Positions 57,201-63,213 of a stretch of DNA of 64,000 nt are shown one piece after another (the first letter of the stretch is position 1; each line of letters begins with the position of its first letter). A model generated the notes under the pieces. That model did no database searches. It worked only from the letters and a program-made list of their open reading frames with translations, and was not told where the DNA came from. A program made the position numbers and the translations under genes. The DNA is taken from contig CAWCIY010000003.1 in assembly GCA_963795715.1 (NCBI GenBank), positions 496,001 through 560,000 of the forward strand. The letters run 5' to 3'. Origin of the DNA: JAFEDN01 sp963795715 (GTDB lineage Bacteria; Pseudomonadota; Gammaproteobacteria; Coxiellales; Coxiellaceae).

Positions 57201-59831
57201 GATTTAACTTCCATACCATTTTTTATGAATACTTTTTTCTTTATTTTTAGTGATAAAGCGACTCACATTCTCTTCATAAAGAATGTCTTAGCTTGGGCAG
57301 TTGATAAACTTACTGATGAAAATGATATTTCTTACGTTGCCGCTACTTTAAATGCTTTGTCTAACCCGCATATTCAAATTCCACGTGAAGAATTAACTTT
57401 ATCCAAATTACTTAATAGTATCCAAATAGTCAACGAGAACGAGTTTTTACTAGAAAGATTGGTTAACGAACTAAAAAAATGTAATCCTCCGATCCATGAA
57501 TTCAGTCTAGTAGAACAAGCAATCAATATTACTGAAGATAATCCTGGTTTAGAAAATTTGACGCCGTATATTGAATATTATATGGAGACGCATAAGATAA
57601 GTTTAATCAAATTTTTTCAAGCACCTGAATTAAGCAAAGTATATGACGTTGTCAGTTTGATCAGTGCTTTATTACAAATGCTGGGTTTTGATAAAAATAA
57701 AGTTTTGATTGCTTGCCGTAGTTTATGTTCGCGCACGGTACAATCCAAATTAATAGAGTACATTACTCAAGCTAGAGAAGGGATCAGTGAGGCTAAGTCG
57801 ACGGATTTACCAGATCGAAATCGTCTATTTTGTCTCGATAAAATCCTTAATTTATTACGTAAAGATCCTGAAGTGGATGCTGATTTAGTATTTGCACCTG
57901 GTGATATTCCATTAGACTCAGCAAAAGCAATGGAATGGTCTGTGGACGAAAAGAGGGATAAAACTTCTCAGCGTGGAGCTTGGTATAAGCGGTTACGACA
58001 TAAATGTATAGCTAAGCAAGTACGTGAAAGTTATGGCCAAGATCAAAAAGCAGTTGCAAGATTACAGGAATTAACTACTCATCTTGAAGACAAAGCATGT
58101 CTGCCGGTCTTGACTACATACAACTGTTTATACTCATATTATTTATGGATGCAACAAATTCAACAGGAGTTTGAACAGCATCTCCCAGAGCAAGCGGATT
58201 GGTATATCCCTATTGTTAATTTACTGACGGATCTAGGTGAGAGGATAGGTTATTCAATCTTTCCTCAATCCATCAGCCCGCAACAATTTATAACAGAAAC
58301 ATTAGATATCATGATCCAGGGAAAATTAAATCCTAGTTATACCGAATTTATTGAAGTATTTACTGTTCTTTTTGATTCTTTAATTGGTCCGGTTTCTGTT
58401 AAAGAAATTAGCGAACAAAGCTGGCCATCCAACATCTCTTCAGCAGATAGTCAATTAATTTTATCGCAATTTCCTAAACTCACTGGATTCATGTTGAAGA
58501 ACAAGCAAAATTTTATGGATCATTGTGAAAATTTAAAGGATGAGACCGGAAAAATTTACACTTTTGGTAAACTCGTTAAAGGAATAAAAGTAGATACCCC
58601 AATTAAAGGAAAAATAGATAAAACCAGGGAAAAATTAATTCAAGATAGAAAGATTTATTTTGGGTTAATGATACCCGATGCGGATGAGAAGGATAAACGT
58701 GGATTTGCCTTATACAGTGACAAGGTAAGTGAGGTCCAAAATCGTTTCAACAAAACATTGGTTATAAAAACCGCTACAGGTTCATCCGGTTATGAATTGG
58801 GATATCTGAAGGCTAGACCTATTGAAAAGTTGACAAAGGCTCCTTCAACTCAAGATCAAAAGCGGGTGGAAAAGGGTGAATGTATTTTGCTGTTTAAACG
58901 TTCCAAAAAATTGTGGCTAGGCTATTGTGAAAAAGGGAAATCAAATTATAAGGAGAAGCCTATCTATGAGCAAAGTGATGAGTTAAAACAAAAAGATATC
59001 GAAAATGAACAACGCTTAGATAGCTTATCAGCAGGTGTTATTTCTATACAACATTTAGAGTTTCGTAAAATGATATATGGGGCATGCCAGCGCTTTGATG
59101 CCGCCACCGGTTATGGAGGTGAAGAAGATTTATGCTTTGCACGCAAACCAATTGAGGATAAGGAAACTATCGGTTTAATTACAGAGTTTTCTCGTGAGGA
59201 GGGGCTTATTTTAGATTCAAAAGATTCTAAGCTCTATCAGAATATTTTAAAACTGGCGACGCCGCCTTATCCTGACACACTGGATGCAACTCTTATTGAA
59301 CAAAAACGAGTTGTTTCTTTAAGCCGTTCGGTAAAAGATATTGCGATTTCAACAGGAGTCCCTCAAAGTTCCAATGCATTTACTATTTTTAATAGTAGTA
59401 GCTCGAGCTCAAGCTCATCGTTATACTCGCTAAGTTCTAGTTCTAGTTCTAGTTCTAGTTCTAGTTCTAGTTCTAGTTCTAGTTCTAGTTCTAGTTCTAG
59501 TTCTAGTTCTAGTGTTTCTGACGGGACAGTTAGCAGTCCAGTTCTTTCATTCAATCCGTTCGAGGATTCAGATAATGATCAAGATGATGATAAATTGCAG
59601 CAGCAGCCAAATCCATCGCAGGGTTCTATCGGTGCTGACATGAGTTCAAGCTCAAGCAGTAGTTCTGATCCTTCTGATTTAGTCACAATACATTTTCTAA
59701 CTCAAAATTCTAGCACTAGTTCAAGTAGTTCCCATTCAAATAGCAGTTCAAATTCTAGTTCAAGTTCGAGTTCTAGCGCTAGCTCCGACAGCTCTACTAG
59801 CAGCTCGAATTCAACCTTTGGAAGTACGTAG
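45243..59831 (+). CDS. 4862-residue giant protein of unknown family with poly-Ser C-terminus
   Basis: A single uninterrupted frame of 14.6 kb (GGGAG before ATG 45243). There is no signal peptide, no clear membrane helix and no domain I can name. Nearly the entire length is polar, charged helix-forming sequence resembling alpha-solenoid scaffolds. There are acidic low-complexity patches (about 1245-1300 and 1370-1400) and a Pro-rich segment near 380-400. The last 150 residues (about 4714-4862) are mostly serine runs, one encoded by 13 AGTTCT hexamers. The gene is embedded between the two halves of a thin-pilus locus whose genes are mostly broken, yet it carries no frameshift, so it is under selection. 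Giant proteins of this sort in Legionellales are candidate effectors or surface factors; the role here is unknown. Confidence 0.88.
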   Translation: MSRSNSQDFGRDILTTVEIDPYLFYLVATSDAVTDLSDFYEGIIKIDAAYRQGAESKEYNAYKVEILKIRAASKGGSDLTTIVQVYKAGLAAKRITGEISAQKAKMYEFFAQHILTEHTKQPSCAEESSSDQTLRSLVLHNSQKTGSHAELRQQVIAIRKELRKGIPMDEKKFSEEKGFNQKLVKETISDFKRIEDAKDKKSSKLKILAQSIENGADETKMLADLKAEYKDIILGILRQPAIRPALLFSPFASAPRPSTNNIKSSGEAKLEFKEQYPEVQIDKILIFDWIAEEAKIPGARDLTPEERGRAEIWFTEMIRNRLIENAIDFHGIDNEVRGKIDNFGGKKYSLIRGAVARIRENLSPALAEVEVTPAVESKNIVISAPPAAPSRPPNHPRLVEIKNTWRAMADRDLRVATQEHAALKLNPFRMIPGQITTSPSGMIPFRVIPLKLTGTAATMDGYYQTVIESESREEFYAFFKPLFSPETDKNKSDRDIRLELFQYHPETQELIENKLLYSGKRFPGHIHALSAFTKINNCFNRYYENTFNKAHDVDLIKIVKEVILDFQVFSKYCKQLALTKEGFYQLIAIFEALESLNEKGQLQDYITKIEKFSSEQPDSKTYQRVVNLLQDQIKILSIIFTNSRRKESILREERGEIFSELLDIEVPHAQNRIQLLLRICQSSGHRQQIAHVELFKLLKIASYQQFYPQHLLYSTMMKLFQQFKNLDKSQQQDIIWELLAAINHSELESKTKGKENWKELKYETQEDEVSYDRALPAFYHLTTLMLHYAWQENEIRAELLDVFFDELTKQDKKSCYLLIRALTEIPFDPAEIVETRNTALNCFSLFLAKKYSTNLIHFFSEYLSVDQNYISEAYQAFLLDALSPQFVHDEEFRKSSREKLIFTAECYQKLMEAKRPELAKTVATVLQEASRLDVLPYLWWNFREKLPLSQQLMLAFAYLPGSILVDMRNKTSGTLKKVLNKTREEIALLPKWPTEDEIKKIFYFATEYFLGTQDLNTETDLIGFFEEYCQSWTYQHINGALTGQEWVQIFLKVNLELRGFERERSLPRGIIEACKNDLPRRNESVNLIYVKKLFVTKVLDDKAIKAQDKFNFLNKLNSIGYQDFLGSLFQTNILRNEEKLIEIYNKIKPNDIPADSKSLFLIFRNNCQTRAWGQFDLYYQWFQYIFIYAVLLDPAISKSRKLNFLNRIKENRLILDKVLGDYQEKEQGDARFDFQQILAEEENGTNTEVETKIIPMHRAESELEESKLEEKTVFQLKQQDDDTLDQFNESTKLLSDTEFIDENELRMTRASQALLSGDDAIYKLLMVDLSNVEKLPDMGFEDENELLGSASYNQDSEVSLPTVRRDEAKFEKPEEEEKLLNSSASHNQSSAMRSEDAKFQSRFTPLQGSSLSHMEDCVKKTSFVSHVLSDLFLVGTPAMPLSSFFRILGWTRLWNEFADSKPENSTIFLNTLQELTKKNTFPAYHSNPHLRQFRILFELNYYRTCLPSNEQEFVQHSLKEIWQIHQHSLIKRLLEELSTIDFTKEDDHNFLRLYVQSKDQFYQDVMKEVAREALTTENNYFAAIALLTCVESDRSFVAELNRDYASPIFLKQIVKNYRYLAQAKKLTLHYHYLQANEIIQMIDQYCNQVVNFIRDSIRFVSMSNSAPAVVEVLCQILKNFDNQALVTQLVIELSKTETASIHPKIIQALWITIVQQGRQIEPVMLPKDYLPKISEISDFKLKTPIETATNESDLMTFIVKTVGSEIKAPEKDPGYTIDLNELGNYTLEKRNFRATTLFELVCGENIKIVVQICENYLQKQAEANTPFVMLLDSFPARILRVGQSEPEIAGRFYLQILNCVLKFSKEELIDKLLTLPVVHSAEASVSDIKTDKFTQLINCSQNFDADPAKKKYFDSLIKFMRGLLNNDYSIEEDLDEAKIINFGPAIATKYLGCDDKIYHFKEKILEEKKQDDTDSAEYYFDSSEARKIVEAEIEARIEIFNSNDQARNPYCIALFVAPLFSIERIVSALKLLIQMKIPNEIPFLASDAKNNTQKIWDDLQTRLFAGAIEQSEPQAIMLDENEDFEHKEQDQDQEIKILAYPKGSDVSHNDWDPFYLQLILIELTQTYEPKPHLSLIQPVYLSLIQQAVENLAYEIQRIRSVSEFSFWGECFQKIILLTKAITTFSLIPTSEEKSTDKVFGHQVMTQNLVNSVYKALSKAVEDHKIPVDFSPIKVFCIHVSLQPCFKLIAEDLTSELRETKAIDKAIFSNLFRTNFGEFNRQQIIIAKLKSLIVVKDGTTPFAHLYFSTFLSTFFYGAQIEHEINQFVKTLPNTYEVIQKLYFWCATLIDSIFPRSGEPDRVQLINQAERIFVHNVSFVGDSNTLASKLNVLNTAACLHQITPRRDSITLSSFIKEDKEDSDLMFVYDYLKNANSRLAAKLFTAFSGRKYRAAEDVIDELSRAADEKDRKQDVTKQRFPFPVEEVFFDLVTDRIPKEEFRELKEKINESKDDRENQTTMIGILIDYFPGQLKHNELELLGSIINKQLPTCRIEFKKTMTHYLRIISSLVLNSSRRSNQQFIKYVVRLAALADAAKVFGITDIYSKSDIFHRIVDSSSVVINRLIVSGKTVDEIFVNPLLDQIINQLEQSAFQLKIMDEKQGTALTSLTGLHILSSNKKYLSLKIIWLLKGLSSPHDDNSAYIMVLTENDISRLKSFGNVSNRFLDLVITRLKSLFKINKRYSFQLKLERLIHHYYFLSSRPNEEKEKNLIVLCISCLTDPEKTNYTLLVPELAERIRHYLKESKGEVKEIKADNKIELKFETFFLRLLDPICIPIWLSWKNNSEPNYVKLLSILGQAIDLLNPTQRWQMWCRLLHAIHPSSDQKGATPVVGSFQNFLIQLENLNKHDANLAQKIVLQFMLTVQNMIHDSSESFNELMINKLKNVKTLIANMRRTWNTDWSSSEKLKKLALDCTALLAELSKDDGIQISYRLLSELGNIKRTICEDKSLEGINFKILDSVVQAIEQAAQTVKQRMLQEAVQVLSIVINRNELTDPNVWSRVFKDDVVDLTQLQSDFMLGKELVRAFNINNEVKVRTDEHVRSIEYVQKKYRGLLLNPKIDEYQDDKEVDIKESKYDPQPKRSRFLETVILRPGSAAVDFFKYYITLGDQLVIVTEEDRRCLEWIMLGFQFSADADNIVKARDILNKVAVMIFGVLRPQVEDGNLLRSYDISLEAREYNEALRLDQYAELFLNKLLLEWEQVARENILAFQKDPEKLNIFIDDLLTRCNILFRAYYRESLVKLLEKQWCSGIWMLNKMPSSEIDINAIYLIKDEKDEKTEFTAHWNQANRIIPQKIQKKQDIDDLQKIFTSERFVKREDKDFKKIKSLCGHFEYIPVTVDPLPWLTLPSGSTAVYGNLFLLRKIYELYRLSPKQTDQQAIKFICDHLLRMDEYIYPSPEAKEEEIKILPTSEQKQAILIRQASGFVLPRQLAPEMHLPDDLEQPILNNQQTLADFIEKIYLLLDPSLSTMKGRKRDNVESEGKLELKLNNACAKLAEDAADYALQDFIINVMLFYRDKGFSAEDLLSGLAETLGFLPVLPKIKVVNRGLMPEELQEIEAGAGSILYLSATNFYRIYYFDEITKKFKQVEITKNGLKFDLRDVIFSKVEMCSQAPAQRQPGVFYVIIGANKQISAVSLNKPEQKLSLDQQKKFIKFYQDQKLSEAKTPNLEGDVAIKILKLFGRRLEIEGQLKEELLLNCILQDGCHLLGPQLAWYKKRLWLKQQATPDYVPTSEDKQSNDYYQAWLKLLPGKRADFQRQVAIEGSILTGLVEVAIRASAIQIKESKEEKSFYLQYNFVEIAECWDKLFTSMGLNGYQQFGNDGIVDEFKFNYNLNYTQNISCLLAMPHLKLALCIMQHLAKNSIHHWYTECEAEFNQSGPWTLFNFAMHQLKKHIDEKEFKTGKTENYLLRHWQTVSEEAKEVKKSTEIDLTSIPFFMNTFFFIFSDKATHILFIKNVLAWAVDKLTDENDISYVAATLNALSNPHIQIPREELTLSKLLNSIQIVNENEFLLERLVNELKKCNPPIHEFSLVEQAINITEDNPGLENLTPYIEYYMETHKISLIKFFQAPELSKVYDVVSLISALLQMLGFDKNKVLIACRSLCSRTVQSKLIEYITQAREGISEAKSTDLPDRNRLFCLDKILNLLRKDPEVDADLVFAPGDIPLDSAKAMEWSVDEKRDKTSQRGAWYKRLRHKCIAKQVRESYGQDQKAVARLQELTTHLEDKACLPVLTTYNCLYSYYLWMQQIQQEFEQHLPEQADWYIPIVNLLTDLGERIGYSIFPQSISPQQFITETLDIMIQGKLNPSYTEFIEVFTVLFDSLIGPVSVKEISEQSWPSNISSADSQLILSQFPKLTGFMLKNKQNFMDHCENLKDETGKIYTFGKLVKGIKVDTPIKGKIDKTREKLIQDRKIYFGLMIPDADEKDKRGFALYSDKVSEVQNRFNKTLVIKTATGSSGYELGYLKARPIEKLTKAPSTQDQKRVEKGECILLFKRSKKLWLGYCEKGKSNYKEKPIYEQSDELKQKDIENEQRLDSLSAGVISIQHLEFRKMIYGACQRFDAATGYGGEEDLCFARKPIEDKETIGLITEFSREEGLILDSKDSKLYQNILKLATPPYPDTLDATLIEQKRVVSLSRSVKDIAISTGVPQSSNAFTIFNSSSSSSSSSLYSLSSSSSSSSSSSSSSSSSSSSSSSSSSSVSDGTVSSPVLSFNPFEDSDNDQDDDKLQQQPNPSQGSIGADMSSSSSSSSDPSDLVTIHFLTQNSSTSSSSSHSNSSSNSSSSSSSSASSDSSTSSSNSTFGST
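59433..59510 (+). repeat. (AGTTCT)13 in-frame hexanucleotide microsatellite
   Basis: Thirteen perfect AGTTCT units (78 bp) encode 26 consecutive serines within the C-terminal tail of the giant protein. A change in unit number by slippage alters tail length by two residues without a frameshift. Confidence 0.97.
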
Positions 59832-59937
59832 TGATTGAATTTAAAGCAAGGCCAAGCTTTTACTTTACTTAAAAAAAGGTTAAGATAGAGAAATTTTTTA
59901 ATAGACTATTTATTATATTGCGAATAGGATTTTACTT

Positions 59938-60389
59938 ATGAATAAATCTAGCCATTTTACTCGGTGTTTTTTTACTTTGCGCAGGTTGTGCTACAGCAGG
60001 ACCTCATCCGGCGCCAGTACCTCCACCCCCACCAGTGATTTTGCCTCCTCCTCCGCCGCACTCCGAAGACAGTAGATAGCTCCTGCCTGCGCCTATAACT
60101 TTACCAGTGGTGTATCCTAAAAATGCAATTGTCAGACAAAAGCCATTACCCAGTGTGGGTGTTTATCCAGGTTCATTAAAAGAAAATATTGAACGTATTG
60201 CTGCGCATTATGGTTGGCATCAAGTCGTTTGGGATGCTCCTCAGGATTTTAGGTGGGTAGGTTATGCCCAAATACAGGGTGAAAATTTATCTAGCAGTTT
60301 TACGTCAATTATTAGACGACTATCCTTTGCAAGCGATTTTCTATCAAGGTAATCACGTGTTATATATCCACCCCAGGACATTAAAATAA
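59938..60389 (+). pseudogene. pilL: PilL/TcpQ-like lipoprotein, broken by indels and a stop
   Basis: ATG 59938 has AGGA 8 bases upstream. One base after the first six codons the correct frame reads ILLGVFLLCAGCATAG, a lipoprotein signal with an LCAGC lipobox, then a Pro-rich stretch. A TAG at 60077 interrupts that same frame, which continues LPAPITLPVVYPKNAIV and the TcpQ-type domain GSLKENIERIAAHYGWHQVV, WDAPQDFRWVGY. Near 60310 another shift is needed to reach LDDYPLQAIFYQGNHVLYIH and the stop at 60387, which overlaps the pilN ATG (TAATG). It is a short PilL-like/secretin-helper lipoprotein. pilM is absent between it and pilN. Confidence 0.8.
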
Positions 60390-61941
60390 TGAAAAAGTAC
60401 GTCGCATTAAAACAATTTCTCAGTTTAATATGTGGAACTTTATTACTTTCTGCCTGTGCATTGCCCCCTTATCAACAAGCCAATGATCGTATCGATCAAA
60501 CAGATCGTCAAATTGCCGCCGATAAAATTGCCGAAGATGAACGCGCTGCACCGGTGATCAGCCGTCCTGGTTATTACGTGGATACCCATCCGGTTACTTT
60601 CAGCCAAGATCCAGCATGGATGCGCCGTTCGGTCACAATGACTGCGCAAAATATGCCTTTGGATGAATTGGTTTCGCGATTATTGCGCAACAGTGACGCC
60701 AATGTTCGTTATGATGACACCGTGCAGCCAAAACGCCTAGTCAGTTTGCATTATTCTGGCAGCGTCAAAGGCGCTTTAGAACCGTTGCTGCTAAAACTCG
60801 ATATTACTATTCAGTCGAAGGACAATGTCGTGAGTTGGTCGGCTTATCAAACCAAAATGTTTGATATTTCTTTTATGCCAGGTTATTCCTCGTTATTTGG
60901 TGGGCCGTGGTCAAAATAGCACTTCCGGTTTTGGCAATGCGTATCTTGGCTCCGGGGAAGTGCAAAGCGATGTCAACGATGATCAATACAGCAGCCTGCA
61001 AGCGCAATTATCTATTTGGGAAGATTTGCGCAATGGTTTAAACAAACTGATTTCACCCGACGGCCGATTTATGATTTCTGAAGCGACTACGACGGTCACG
61101 GTGCGCGACCATCCCGATAATATTGATTCGATTGGTAAATATTTGAATGATTTAAACCACGAACTTTCCCAGCAAGTGGCAATCAAAGTAGAAGTTTTGG
61201 ATGTTCAATTGAGCCAACAATTTCAACATGGGCATTAACTGGGACGCCATTATTCATACGATGAATACTAAATTCCAGTTTGGTCAGGCCATTTGGCCGA
61301 TGCAACCACCATTCCTCAAACCTTATTAACAGATGGCACGACTTCGCCGATCGCTTCATTTATCATTGGTAAAAATGACCATCAAACATTTATTAATGCC
61401 TTGGATCATCAAGGCAAAGTGCATATGGTTACCAATCCGCAAGTGGTCACCATGAATAATCAAATGGCGTCCATCCGTATTACTAATGACACCAGCTATG
61501 TAAAAAGTGTCAGTACCACGCAAACTCCGGAAGCCGGCACCACTTCTTCCATAACGCCGGGAACGGTTACGGATGGATTTACTTTATATATATTGCCTAA
61601 AATACAGGGTGATAGAGTGTTCATGCAGATTACCAGTACTTTGTCTGATTTAGTCAGTATTAAAAAAGCAGACAATGCGCCGCGTGGGTACAGACATTAA
61701 AAATCAAGCCACGTTTACTGCAATTCAAACTCCATCTTTAACTCAAAAAATGTTTAATCAGCGCACTGCTTTGCATTCTGGTGAGACATTGATTGTCGCG
61801 GGTTACCGCCGGGTGCGTGATCAAACCGCTGTTGCTAAATTTTTTGAAATGGAAGCTTTAGGTGCAAAAGGATCTGATAGTAAAAATATTGAAACACTAG
61901 TATTAATTACGCCGATTGTATTGAAAGAAGGAAGTCAATGA
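60389..61941 (+). pseudogene. pilN: PilN thin-pilus outer-membrane secretin lipoprotein, multiple frameshifts
   Basis: The N-terminus is a lipoprotein signal (LICGTLLLSAC, lipid at C23). The pieces in order are: 60389-60895 (N0/STN-like region, MPLDELVSRLLRNSDANVRY); about 60900-61225 (SGFGNAYLGSGEVQSD, TTTVTVRDHPDNIDSIGKYL, QQVAIKVEVLDVQLSQQF); a short piece (MGINWDAIIHTMNTKF) in another frame; about 61285-61690 (MVTNPQVVTMNNQMASIRIT, secretin core); and about 61690-61941 (TALHSGETLIVAGYRR, LVLITPIVLKEG). At least four single-base shifts are needed (near 60895, 61225, 61275 and 61690), but nothing is deleted. It would form the outer-membrane pore. It overlaps pilO by 4 bp (ATGA). Confidence 0.87.
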
Positions 61942-63211
61942 GTTTATTAAATCGACAGATGGCGTTCAATTTGTAGTGCAACCCTACCGAGAGCGGATTG
62001 CATGGGCAAACGTTCGGTCATGGTGCAGCGCATACGCTTATTGTCAGAGCAGCATGGACAATATGTCATGTTCTTCCCGCTAGGGCAGGATGCAATCGAA
62101 GCTGTTTTTTCTAAAGAATCTGGTTATTTACTTAGGTGAAACAGTTTGGTATCATTTTGGCAAACCCGCATATTTAATTTTTTGCGAGCGATTGTCAAAA
62201 GACAATAATCAAGTTTTATTAGTGGTAGTACGGAGCAAATGAGGTGTATTTAGATACCGTGGTGGATAATGACAAATTGCGAAATGAGTTATTGCCACTG
62301 ATGACCATGCAGGAATCTTTCCGAGTCATTACCTGTGGTGATGTTTCGCTGAGAAAAGCAGAAGCTCAAGAGCCTGGTAAATTTTATCTTACCGAAAAAT
62401 TTAGTGAATCAATTTTGAAGAAGTGAAAGAATCGGTTTTTAAAAATCTACCGATTTTACCCTAGCTGCACGATTGTTAACTTTGTTATTGGCTTTAAAAT
62501 CCCCGCTTTTCGGCTCAAGTGATTACTCCAGCCGATTATTACTTCAGCTTCAGCGTTGGTGTTGTTATTAGCTTGGTGGAATATATTCAATAATTCCGCC
62601 ACTCACATAATAAAGTGGTTGCTCCTAAAGTGGTCGCGCAAAATCCCAATTTGGAATTATGTAGATTTTTATGCTGCCATGAACACGCCTGCTCCAGAAC
62701 AACAATTAGAAGAATTTGCTCAAATCATTCAAACTTTTTATGGATTACCAGGTTGGCAGGCGGCGGATATACGATATGACGGAAACCAGTATCAAGTGCA
62801 GCTCAATCGCCAAGGGGGTGCTATGCAATGGTTAACGCAATGGGCCTCAGCCGAAAATTATTGTCTTAACTTAAGTTCTAAAGGGGCAGAAATTTTAGTT
62901 TCCAGCCAATTAATAGCTAGCGTCTAGGCCAAAAGCGTTTATATCCTTTGGCCCAGGTCATGGCTTCATTGATCGACAGGTTAGATTCATTGTTTCCTAA
63001 TCAATCTATTGGTATTAGTGATGCAAAAATTTTAGGTCAAACCAAATCACGAACGATTACAATTAGTTTCACTGATGCTTCACCGGATACGTTAATTTTG
63101 ATAGGAGATACGTTAGGAGACAATTTACCGCTGTCGATTGCAGCGATGAATGTCAGTGTTCGCAGCGGATTGCTCAATGGCAGCGTTCAATTATCTGTGT
63201 GGGGAATATAA
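61938..63211 (+). pseudogene. pilO: PilO thin-pilus accessory protein, heavily frameshifted
   Basis: ATG 61938 overlaps the pilN stop. The first frame ends after 12 codons (MSLLNRQMAFNL, TAG at 61974). Other frames then give SVMVQRIRLLSEQHGQYVMF (62002 onward), ETVWYHFGKPAYLIFCERLS, EVYLDTVVDNDKLRNEL and YLTEKFSESILKK (to 62426), a hydrophobic segment (LVLLLAWWNIFNN, near 62560), QQLEEFAQIIQTFYGLPGWQ (to 62927) and a C-terminal piece to 63211 (SLIDRLDSLFPNQSIGISDA). Size, a central membrane helix and position between pilN and pilP identify it as PilO. At least five indels make a functional product very unlikely. Confidence 0.78.
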
Positions 63212-63213
63212 CC

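Noticed and set aside
59363..59554. Antisense 63-codon frame rich in Leu-Glu repeats
   Set aside because: Pure artefact of the AGTTCT hexamer run read on the other strand.
38804..63211. All pil frameshifts as plain sequencing error
   Set aside because: Cannot be excluded without reads, but the intact 14.6-kb gene in the middle makes a uniform error rate unlikely; kept as pseudogenes with this caveat.
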